Origin: Haliclystus octoradiatus
Taxonomy: Eukaryota > Cnidaria > Staurozoa > Stauromedusae > Haliclystidae
Direction of reading: 5' to 3'
DNA: 64,000 bases
Assembly (NCBI GenBank): GCA_916610825.1
Contig: CAKAJK010000003.1
Coordinates: 186,001-250,000 of the forward strand
Numbering within the stretch: position 1 is the stretch's first letter; the number at the start of each line of letters is the position of its first letter. The notes below the pieces were generated by a model. It had not been told where the DNA came from and ran no database searches. It worked only from the letters and a program-made list of their open reading frames with translations. Shown one piece after another: positions 1 through 9,982 of this stretch. The translations under genes and the position numbers were made by a program.

Positions 1-24
1 AAGGAAATCTTCAAACACGAATTA

Positions 25-178
25 CTCGAGTTATAGTTGATCAATCATTTCACAAATAGTATATTTGGAATCAGTGCAAAATTCTGAACAAGAATAATGT
101 TCTCAAAAGTTTAAAATGTACAGTTTTGAAATTTCGAATTTTAACAAAGTTTTGTATGTCAAACTAAAACAAGAATTT
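25..178 (+). repeat. A monomer (154 bp), reference copy
   Basis: This is the first complete A half, phased from its CTCGAG site at 25 to the CTCGAG of the B half at 179. It contains the left A marker GTTGATCAATCA (36-47), the shared 49-bp core (48-96), the A-specific right flank starting ATGTTCTCAAAAG, a TGTACA palindrome, and the stretch GAAATTTCGAATTTT. Later A copies differ at marker sites: GATCAATC or GAGCAATC on the left, TTTAAAATG or TTAAAAATG and GTACAG or GCACAG on the right. The 154-bp length is close to one nucleosome core, which is an observation about size only. Confidence 0.93.
48..96 (+). repeat. Conserved 49-bp core shared by A and B monomers (A copy)
   Basis: The core runs from TTTCACAAATAG to AACAAGAATA. 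The B copy at 202-250 matches it at 47 of 49 positions, and the commoner B form (GTGAAAAA in place of GTGCAAAA) matches at 48 of 49. The sequence directly outside is far less similar: 5 of 12 on the left and 13 of 22 on the right. The core carries the short dyad ATTCT-GAACA-AGAAT. Variants in other units are few: CACAATTAG in S units, AAATGGTAT in P units, CAGAGCAAA in some Q units. The core is where all hybrid monomers have their crossover. A protein-binding role is possible but not shown. Confidence 0.85.
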
Positions 179-323
179 CTCGAGTTATAATGGCGTAACC
201 GTTTCACAAATAGTATATTTGGAATCAGTAAAAAATTCTGAACAAGAATATTGTATTCAAAACTTCTATTTAACAGTTTCAAATTTTCAACTTTAAACAA
301 AGGAAATCTTCAAACACGAATTA
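179..323 (+). repeat. B monomer (145 bp), reference copy
   Basis: This is the first complete B half, from CTCGAG at 179 to the next A-half CTCGAG at 324. Its left flank ATGGCGTAACCG matches the A left flank at only 5 of 12 positions. The core (202-250) is then nearly identical to that of A, and the right flank TTGTATTCAAAAC diverges again and is 9 bp shorter overall than in A. This copy is of the L kind, with TATGTC upstream, TAACCG and GTAAAAAA. The commoner B form has TACGTC, TAATCG and GTGAAAAA. The site that is CTCGAG here is CCCGAG in G, F, R, S, C, E, Q and P units. Confidence 0.93.
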
Positions 324-399
324 CTCGAGTTATAGTTGATCAATCATTTCACAAATAGTATATTTGGAATCAGTGCAAAATTCTGAACAAGAATAATGT

Positions 400-699
400 T
401 CTCAAAAGTTTAAAATGTACAGTTTTGAAATTTCGAATTTTAACAAAGTTTTGTACGTCAAACTAAACAAGAATTTCTCGAGTTATAATGGCGTAATCGT
501 TTCACAAATAGTATATTTGGAATCAGTGAAAAATTCTGAACAAGAATATTGTATTCAAAACTTCTATTTAACAGTTTCAAATTTTCAACTTTAAACAAAG
601 GAAATCTTCAAACACGAATTACTCGAGTTATAGTTGATCAATCATTTCACAAATAGTATATTTGGAATCAGTGCAAAATTCTGAACAAGAATAATGTTC
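400..699 (+). repeat. First D unit: 298-bp dimer with one A deleted
   Basis: In this dimer the B half reads CTAAACAAGAATTTCTCGAG where other units have four A after CT, so it is one base shorter. The same deletion occurs in 31 dimers. Their unit phases begin at 402, 1298, 4441, 5337, 6985, 10880, 11477, 15372, 15969, 17617, 22410, 23306, 26603, 27499, 28993, 29889, 32434, 35740, 37388, 39643, 40539, 41435, 42331, 43979, 45174, 49214, 50110, 51006, 53252, 54148 and 55044. It always travels with TACGTC and CTCGAG, which points to a single origin followed by amplification. None occurs after about 55.3 kb. Confidence 0.9.
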
Positions 700-1970
700 T
701 CAAAAGTTTAAAATGTACAGTTTTGAAATTTCGAATTTTAACAAAGTTTTGTACGTCAAACTAAAACAAGAATTTCCCGAGTTATAATGGCGTAATCGTT
801 TCACAAATAGTATATTTGGAATCAGTGAAAAATTCTGAACAAGAATATTGTATTCAAAACCTCTATTTAACAGTTTCAAATTTTCAACTTTAAACAAAGG
901 AAATCTTCAAACACGAATTACTCGAGTTATAGTTGATCAATCATTTCACAAATAGTATATTTGGAATCAGTGCAAAATTCTGAACAAGAATAATGTTCTC
1001 AAAAGTTTAAAATGTACAGTTTTGAAATTTCGAATTTTAACAAAGTTTTGTATGTCAAACTAAAACAAGAATTTCTCGAGTTATAATGGCGTAACCGTTT
1101 CACAAATAGTATATTTGGAATCAGTAAAAAATTCTGAACAAGAATATTGTATTCAAAACTTCTATTTAACAGTTTCAAATTTTCAACTTTAAACAAAGGA
1201 AATCTTCAAACACGAATTACTCGAGTTATAGTTGATCAATCATTTCACAAATAGTATATTTGGAATCAGTGCAAAATTCTGAACAAGAATAATGTTCTCA
1301 AAAGTTTAAAATGTACAGTTTTGAAATTTCGAATTTTAACAAAGTTTTGTACGTCAAACTAAACAAGAATTTCTCGAGTTATAATGGCGTAATCGTTTCA
1401 CAAATAGTATATTTGGAATCAGTGAAAAATTCTGAACAAGAATATTGTATTCAAAACCTCTATTTAACAGTTTCAAATTTTCAACTTTAAACAAAGGAAA
1501 TCTTCAAACAAGAATTACTCGAGTTATAGCTGAGCAATCATTTCACAAATAGTATATTTGGAATCAGTGCAAAATTTTGAACAAGAATAATGTTCTCAAA
1601 AGTTAAAAATGTACAGTTTTGAAATTTCGAATTTTAACAAAGTTTTGTACGTCAAACTAAAACAAGAATTTCCCGAGTTATAATGGCTTAATCGTTTCAC
1701 AAATAGTATATTTGGAATCAGTGAAAAATTCTGAACAAGAATATTGTATTCAAAACTTCTATTTAACAGTTTCAAATTTTCAACTTTAAACAAGGGAAAT
1801 CTTCAAACACTAATTACTCGAGTTATAGTTGAGCAATCCTTTCACAAATAGTATATTTGGAATCAGTGCAAAATTCTGAACAAGAATAATGTTCTCAAAA
1901 GTTTAAAATGTACAGTTTTGAAATTTCGAATTTTAACAAAGTTTTGTATGTCAAACTAAAACAAGAATTT

Positions 1971-2124
1971 CTCGAGTTATAATGGCGTAACCGTTTCACA
2001 AATAGTATATTTGGAATCAGTGCAAAATTCTGAACAAGAATAATGTTCTCAAAAGTTTAAAATGTACAGTTTTGAAATTTCGAATTTTAACAAAGTTTTG
2101 TACGTCAAACTAAAACAAGAATTT
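1971..2124 (+). repeat. First B/A hybrid monomer (H, 154 bp); list of all single H copies
   Basis: This extra monomer begins as a B half (CTCGAGTTATAATGGCGTAACCG), passes through the core, and ends as an A half (GTGCAAAATT then AATGTTCTC). The crossover therefore lies between the B marker CCG and the A marker GTGC, a 28-bp interval in the core. Other single copies with the same structure lie at 6010-6163, 7658-7811, 9008-9161, 12150-12303, 13500-13653, 16642-16795, 18290-18443, 19640-19793, 23979-24132, 25329-25482, 28172-28325, 30562-30715, 36413-36566, 38967-39120, 43004-43157, 46445-46598, 51679-51832, 55717-55870 and 59160-59313. Of these 20 single copies, 19 are followed by an R unit and the one at 51679 by an S-like unit, so they look like amplified descendants of one event. 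Confidence 0.9.
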
Positions 2125-5100
2125 CCCGAGTTATAATGGCGTAATCGTTTCACAAATAGTATATTTGGAATCAGTGAAAAATTCTGAACAAGAATATTGT
2201 ATTCAAAACTTCTATTTAACAGTTTCAAATTTTCAACTTTAAACAAAGGAAATCTTCAAACACGAATTACTCGAGTTATAGTTGATCAATCATTTCACAA
2301 TTAGTATATTTGGAATCAGTGCAAAATTCTGAACAAGAATAATGTTCTCAAAAGTTTAAAATGTACAGTTTTGAAATTTCGAATTTTAACAAGGTTTTGT
2401 ACGTCAAACTAAAACAAGAATTTCCCGAGTTATAATGGCTTAATCGTTTCACAAATAGTATATTTGGAATCAGTGAAAAATTCTGAACAAGAATATTGTA
2501 TTCAAAACTTCTATTTAACAGTTTCAAATTTTCAACTTTAAACAAGGGAAATCTTCAAACACTAATTACTCGAGTTATAGTTGAGCAATCATTTCACAAA
2601 TAGTATATTTGGAATCAGTGCAAAATTCTGAACAAGAATAATGTTCTCAAAAGTTTAAAATGCACAGTTTTGAAATTTCGAATTTTAACAAAGTTTTGTA
2701 CGTCAAACTAAAACAAGAATTTCCCGAGTTATAATGGCGTAATCGTTTCACAAATAGTATATTTGGAATCAGTGAAAAATTCTGAACAAGAATATTGTAT
2801 TCAAAACTTCTATTTAACAGTTTCAAATTTTCAACTTTAAACAAAGGAAATCTTCAAACACGAATTACTCGAGTTATAGTTGATCAATCATTTCACAAAT
2901 AGTATATTTGGAATCAGTGCAAAATTCTGAACAAGAATAATGTTCTCAAAAGTTTAAAATGTACAGTTTTGAAATTTCGAATTTTAACAAAGTTTTGTAC
3001 GTCAAACTAAAACAAGAATTTCCCGAGTTATAATGGCGTAATCGTTTCACAAATAGTATATTTGGAATCAGTGAAAAATTCTGAACAAGAATATTGTATT
3101 CAAAACCTCTATTTAACAGTTTCAAATTTTCAACTTTAAACAAAGGAAATCTTCAAACACGAATTACTCGAGTTATAGTTGATCAATCATTTCACAAATA
3201 GTATATTTGGAATCAGTGCAAAATTCTGAACAAGAATAATGTTCTCAAAAGTTTAAAATGTACAGTTTTGAAATTTCGAATTTTAACAAAGTTTTGTATG
3301 TCAAACTAAAACAAGAATTTCTCGAGTTATAATGGCGTAACCGTTTCACAAATAGTATATTTGGAATCAGTAAAAAATTCTGAACAAGAATATTGTATTC
3401 AAAACTTCTATTTAACAGTTTCAAATTTTCAACTTTAAACAAAGGAAATCTTCAAACACGAATTACTCGAGTTATAGTTGATCAATCATTTCACAAATAG
3501 TATATTTGGAATCAGTGCAAAATTCTGAACAAGAATAATGTTCTCAAAAGTTTAAAATGCACAGTTTTGAAATTTCGAATTTTAACAAAGTTTTGTACGT
3601 CAAACTAAAACAAGAATTTCCCGAGTTATAATGGCGTAATCGTTTCACAAATAGTATATTTGGAATCAGTGAAAAATTCTGAACAAGAATATTGTATTCA
3701 AAACTTCTATTTAACAGTTTCAAATTTTCAACTTTAAACAAAGGAAATCTTCAAACACGAATTACTCGAGTTATAGTTGATCAATCATTTCACAAATAGT
3801 ATATTTGGAATCAGTGCAAAATTCTGAACAAGAATAATGTTCTCAAAAGTTTAAAATGTACAGTTTTGAAATTTCGAATTTTAACAAAGTTTTGTACGTC
3901 AAACTAAAACAAGAATTTCCCGAGTTATAATGGCGTAATCGTTTCACAAATAGTATATTTGGAATCAGTGAAAAATTCTGAACAAGAATATTGTATTCAA
4001 AACCTCTATTTAACAGTTTCAAATTTTCAACTTTAAACAAAGGAAATCTTCAAACACGAATTACTCGAGTTATAGTTGATCAATCATTTCACAAATAGTA
4101 TATTTGGAATCAGTGCAAAATTCTGAACAAGAATAATGTTCTCAAAAGTTTAAAATGTACAGTTTTGAAATTTCGAATTTTAACAAAGTTTTGTATGTCA
4201 AACTAAAACAAGAATTTCTCGAGTTATAATGGCGTAACCGTTTCACAAATAGTATATTTGGAATCAGTAAAAAATTCTGAACAAGAATATTGTATTCAAA
4301 ACTTCTATTTAACAGTTTCAAATTTTCAACTTTAAACAAAGGAAATCTTCAAACACGAATTACTCGAGTTATAGTTGATCAATCATTTCACAAATAGTAT
4401 ATTTGGAATCAGTGCAAAATTCTGAACAAGAATAATGTTCTCAAAAGTTTAAAATGTACAGTTTTGAAATTTCGAATTTTAACAAAGTTTTGTACGTCAA
4501 ACTAAACAAGAATTTCTCGAGTTATAATGGCGTAATCGTTTCACAAATAGTATATTTGGAATCAGTGAAAAATTCTGAACAAGAATATTGTATTCAAAAC
4601 TTCTATTTAACAGTTTCAAATTTTCAACTTTAAACAAAGGAAATCTTCAAACACGAATTACTCGAGTTATAGTTGATCAATCATTTCACAAATAGTATAT
4701 TTGGAATCAGTGCAAAATTCTGAACAAGAATAATGTTCTCAAAAGTTTAAAATGTACAGTTTTGAAATTTCGAATTTTAACAAAGTTTTGTACGTCAAAC
4801 TAAAACAAGAATTTCCCGAGTTATAATGGCGTAATCGTTTCACAAATAGTATATTTGGAATCAGTGAAAAATTCTGAACAAGAATATTGTATTCAAAACC
4901 TCTATTTAACAGTTTCAAATTTTCAACTTTAAACAAAGGAAATCTTCAAACACGAATTACTCGAGTTATAGTTGATCAATCATTTCACAAATAGTATATT
5001 TGGAATCAGTGCAAAATTCTGAACAAGAATAATGTTCTCAAAAGTTTAAAATGTACAGTTTTGAAATTTCGAATTTTAACAAAGTTTTGTATGTCAAACT

Positions 5101-5634
5101 AAAACAAGAATTTCTCGAGTTATAATGGCGTAACCGTTTCACAAATAGTATATTTGGAATCAGTAAAAAATTCTGAACAAGAATATTGTATTCAAAACTT
5201 CTATTTAACAGTTTCAAATTTTCAACTTTAAACAAAGGAAATCTTCAAACACGAATTACTCGAGTTATAGTTGATCAATCATTTCACAAATAGTATATTT
5301 GGAATCAGTGCAAAATTCTGAACAAGAATAATGTTCTCAAAAGTTTAAAATGTACAGTTTTGAAATTTCGAATTTTAACAAAGTTTTGTACGTCAAACTA
5401 AACAAGAATTTCTCGAGTTATAATGGCGTAATCGTTTCACAAATAGTATATTTGGAATCAGTGAAAAATTCTGAACAAGAATATTGTATTCAAAACCTCT
5501 ATTTAACAGTTTCAAATTTTCAACTTTAAACAAAGGAAATCTTCAAACACGAATTACTCGAGTTATAGCTGAGCAATCATTTCACAAATAGTATATTTGG
5601 AATCAGTGCAAAATTTTGAACAAGAATAATGTTC

Positions 5635-8632
5635 TCAAAAGTTAAAAATGTACAGTTTTGAAATTTCGAATTTTAACAAAGTTTTGTACGTCAAACTAAA
5701 ACAAGAATTTCCCGAGTTATAATGGCTTAATCGTTTCACAAATAGTATATTTGGAATCAGTGAAAAATTCTGAACAAGAATATTGTATTCAAAACTTCTA
5801 TTTAACAGTTTCAAATTTTCAACTTTAAACAAGGGAAATCTTCAAACACTAATTACTCGAGTTATAGTTGAGCAATCCTTTCACAAATAGTATATTTGGA
5901 ATCAGTGCAAAATTCTGAACAAGAATAATGTTCTCAAAAGTTTAAAATGTACAGTTTTGAAATTTCGAATTTTAACAAAGTTTTGTATGTCAAACTAAAA
6001 CAAGAAATTCTCGAGTTATAATGGCGTAACCGTTTCACAAATAGTATATTTGGAATCAGTGCAAAATTCTGAACAAGAATAATGTTCTCAAAAGTTTAAA
6101 ATGTACAGTTTTGAAATTTCGAATTTTAACAAAGTTTTGTACGTCAAACTAAAACAAGAATTTCCCGAGTTATAATGGCGTAATCGTTTCACAAATAGTA
6201 TATTTGGAATCAGTGAAAAATTCTGAACAAGAATATTGTATTCAAAACTTCTATTTAACAGTTTCAAATTTTCAACTTTAAACAAAGGAAATCTTCAAAC
6301 ACGAATTACTCGAGTTATAGTTGATCAATCATTTCACAATTAGTATATTTGGAATCAGTGCAAAATTCTGAACAAGAATAATGTTCTCAAAAGTTTAAAA
6401 TGTACAGTTTTGAAATTTCGAATTTTAACAAAGTTTTGTACGTCAAACTAAAACAAGAATTTCCCGAGTTATAATGGCTTAATCGTTTCACAAATAGTAT
6501 ATTTGGAATCAGTGAAAAATTCTGAACAAGAATATTGTATTCAAAACTTCTATTTAACAGTTTCAAATTTTCAACTTTAAACAAGGGAAATCTTCAAACA
6601 CGAATTACTCGAGTTATAGTTGAGCAATCATTTCACAAATAGTATATTTGGAATCAGTGCAAAATTCTGAACAAGAATAATGTTCTCAAAAGTTTAAAAT
6701 GCACAGTTTTGAAATTTCGAATTTTAACAAAGTTTTGTACGTCAAACTAAAACAAGAATTTCCCGAGTTATAATGGCGTAATCGTTTCACAAATAGTATA
6801 TTTGGAATCAGTGAAAAATTCTGAACAAGAATATTGTATTCAAAACTTCTATTTAACAGTTTCAAATTTTCAACTTTAAACAAAGGAAATCTTCAAACAC
6901 GAATTACTCGAGTTATAGTTGATCAATCATTTCACAAATAGTATATTTGGAATCAGTGCAAAATTCTGAACAAGAATAATGTTCTCAAAAGTTTAAAATG
7001 TACAGTTTTGAAATTTCGAATTTTAACAAAGTTTTGTACGTCAAACTAAACAAGAATTTCTCGAGTTATAATGGCGTAATCGTTTCACAAATAGTATATT
7101 TGGAATCAGTGAAAAATTCTGAACAAGAATATTGTATTCAAAACCTCTATTTAACAGTTTCAAATTTTCAACTTTAAACAAAGGAAATCTTCAAACACGA
7201 ATTACTCGAGTTATAGCTGAGCAATCATTTCACAAATAGTATATTTGGAATCAGTGCAAAATTTTGAACAAGAATAATGTTCTCAAAAGTTAAAAATGTA
7301 CAGTTTTGAAATTTCGAATTTTAACAAAGTTTTGTACGTCAAACTAAAACAAGAATTTCCCGAGTTATAATGGCTTAATCGTTTCACAAATAGTATATTT
7401 GGAATCAGTGAAAAATTCTGAACAAGAATATTGTATTCAAAACTTCTATTTAACAGTTTCAAATTTTCAACTTTAAACAAGGGAAATCTTCAAACACTAA
7501 TTACTCGAGTTATAGTTGAGCAATCCTTTCACAAATAGTATATTTGGAATCAGTGCAAAATTCTGAACAAGAATAATGTTCTCAAAAGTTTAAAATGTAC
7601 AGTTTTGAAATTTCGAATTTTAACAAAGTTTTGTATGTCAAACTAAAACAAGAAATTCTCGAGTTATAATGGCGTAACCGTTTCACAAATAGTATATTTG
7701 GAATCAGTGCAAAATTCTGAACAAGAATAATGTTCTCAAAAGTTTAAAATGTACAGTTTTGAAATTTCGAATTTTAACAAAGTTTTGTACGTCAAACTAA
7801 AACAAGAATTTCCCGAGTTATAATGGCGTAATCGTTTCACAAATAGTATATTTGGAATCAGTGAAAAATTCTGAACAAGAATATTGTATTCAAAACTTCT
7901 ATTTAACAGTTTCAAATTTTCAACTTTAAACAAAGGAAATCTTCAAACACGAATTACTCGAGTTATAGTTGATCAATCATTTCACAATTAGTATATTTGG
8001 AATCAGTGCAAAATTCTGAACAAGAATAATGTTCTCAAAAGTTTAAAATGTACAGTTTTGAAATTTCGAATTTTAACAAAGTTTTGTACGTCAAACTAAA
8101 ACAAGAATTTCCCGAGTTATAATGGCTTAATCGTTTCACAAATAGTATATTTGGAATCAGTGAAAAATTCTGAACAAGAATATTGTATTCAAAACTTCTA
8201 TTTAACAGTTTCAAATTTTCAACTTTAAACAAGGGAAATCTTCAAACACTAATTACTCGAGTTATAGTTGAGCAATCATTTCACAAATAGTATATTTGGA
8301 ATCAGTGCAAAATTCTGAACAAGAATAATGTTCTCAAAAGTTTAAAATGCACAGTTTTGAAATTTCGAATTTTAACAAAGTTTTGTACGTCAAACTAAAA
8401 CAAGAATTTCCCGAGTTATAATGGCGTAATCGTTTCACAAATAGTATATTTGGAATCAGTGAAAAATTCTGAACAAGAATATTGTATTCAAAACTTCTAT
8501 TTAACAGTTTCAAATTTTCAACTTTAAACAAAGGAAATCTTCAAACACGAATTACTCGAGTTATAGTTGATCAATCATTTCACAAATAGTATATTTGGAA
8601 TCAGTGCAAAATTCTGAACAAGAATAATGTTC
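5635..8632 (+). repeat. 1,648-bp tandem block F-H-R-S-C-D
   Basis: F-H-R-S-C-D at 5635-7282 is followed by F-H-R-S-C at 7283-8632, an offset of exactly 1,648 bp (five dimers, one of them a D unit, plus one H). The same doublet appears again at 16267-17914 and 17915 onward, 10,632 bp downstream. The F unit is recognised by AGTTAAAAATG with TTTTGAAC and is always preceded by an A half with GCTGAGCAATC. Confidence 0.85.
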
Positions 8633-9982
8633 TCAAAAGTTTAAAATGTACAGTTTTGAAATTTCGAATTTTAACAAAGTTTTGTACGTCAAACTAAAAC
8701 AAGAATTTCCCGAGTTATAATGGCGTAATCGTTTCACAAATAGTATATTTGGAATCAGTGAAAAATTCTGAACAAGAATATTGTATTCAAAACTTCTATT
8801 TAACAGTTTCAAATTTTCAACTTTAAACAAAGGAAATCTTCAAACACGAATTACTCGAGTTATAGTTGAGCAATCCTTTCACAAATAGTATATTTGGAAT
8901 CAGTGCAAAATTCTGAACAAGAATAATGTTCTCAAAAGTTTAAAATGTACAGTTTTGAAATTTCGAATTTTAACAAAGTTTTGTATGTCAAACTAAAACA
9001 AGAAATTCTCGAGTTATAATGGCGTAACCGTTTCACAAATAGTATATTTGGAATCAGTGCAAAATTCTGAACAAGAATAATGTTCTCAAAAGTTTAAAAT
9101 GTACAGTTTTGAAATTTCGAATTTTAACAAAGTTTTGTACGTCAAACTAAAACAAGAATTTCCCGAGTTATAATGGCGTAATCGTTTCACAAATAGTATA
9201 TTTGGAATCAGTGAAAAATTCTGAACAAGAATATTGTATTCAAAACTTCTATTTAACAGTTTCAAATTTTCAACTTTAAACAAAGGAAATCTTCAAACAC
9301 GAATTACTCGAGTTATAGTTGATCAATCATTTCACAATTAGTATATTTGGAATCAGTGCAAAATTCTGAACAAGAATAATGTTCTCAAAAGTTTAAAATG
9401 TACAGTTTTGAAATTTCGAATTTTAACAAAGTTTTGTACGTCAAACTAAAACAAGAATTTCCCGAGTTATAATGGCTTAATCGTTTCACAAATAGTATAT
9501 TTGGAATCAGTGAAAAATTCTGAACAAGAATATTGTATTCAAAACTTCTATTTAACAGTTTCAAATTTTCAACTTTAAACAAGGGAAATCTTCAAACACT
9601 AATTACTCGAGTTATAGTTGAGCAATCATTTCACAAATAGTATATTTGGAATCAGTGCAAAATTCTGAACAAGAATAATGTTCTCAAAAGTTTAAAATGC
9701 ACAGTTTTGAAATTTCGAATTTTAACAAAGTTTTGTACGTCAAACTAAAACAAGAATTTCCCGAGTTATAATGGCGTAATCGTTTCACAAATAGTATATT
9801 TGGAATCAGTGAAAAATTCTGAACAAGAATATTGTATTCAAAACTTCTATTTAACAGTTTCAAATTTTCAACTTTAAACAAAGGAAATCTTCAAACACGA
9901 ATTACTCGAGTTATAGTTGATCAATCATTTCACAAATAGTATATTTGGAATCAGTGCAAAATTCTGAACAAGAATAATGTTC
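7736..9982 (+). repeat. 1,350-bp tandem block R-S-C-R-H
   Basis: R-S-C-R-H at 7736-9085 is followed by R-S-C at 9086-9982, an offset of 1,350 bp. The H copy here is preceded by an A half reading GAGCAATCCTTTCAC, the marker of zone I hybrids. The same 1,350-bp step recurs at 12228/13578, 18368/19718 and 24057/25407. In the last case the second copy continues with an I unit where the others have S. Confidence 0.83.

Larger units (their letters stand above)
103..6984 (+). repeat. 4,039-bp higher-order repeat: one full copy and one partial copy
   Basis: Copy 1 (103-4141) has the unit order L-D-G-L-D-F-H-R-S-C-G-L-C-G. Copy 2 begins at 4142 with L-D-G-L-D-F-H-R-S-C, so the first ten units repeat at an offset of 4,039 bp. 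Inside copy 1, the G-L-C triplet at 2946 is followed by a second G-L, a nested 897-bp step. Small differences separate the copies: CAAACAAGAATTAC near 1507 against CAAACACGAATTAC near 5545, AACAAGGTTTTG near 2390 against AACAAAGTTTTG, and AAGAATTTCTCGAG in the first H against AAGAAATTCTCGAG in the second. After 6984 the order departs from copy 1. Confidence 0.85.

Noticed and set aside
181-192. Promoter-like TATAAT in GTTATAATGG of B halves
   Set aside because: A -10-like hexamer is expected by chance in 26% GC sequence. There is no matching -35 at suitable distance and no gene downstream.
103-300. A 65-codon minus-strand reading frame repeated in 168 dimers, starting MFKVENLKLLNR
   Set aside because: It starts at TTG, not ATG, has no known domain, and is repeated only because the DNA unit is repeated. 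It is broken in the 31 D units and in the 300-bp unit. Marker substitutions change amino acids freely. Conservation follows array homogenisation, so it is not annotated as a gene.
2110-2140. Possible CENP-B box on the minus strand around CTCGGG
   Set aside because: The CGGG part and one A fit the known pattern, but the required TTCG at the other end is absent (CCAT is found). No full match was seen in A or B halves.
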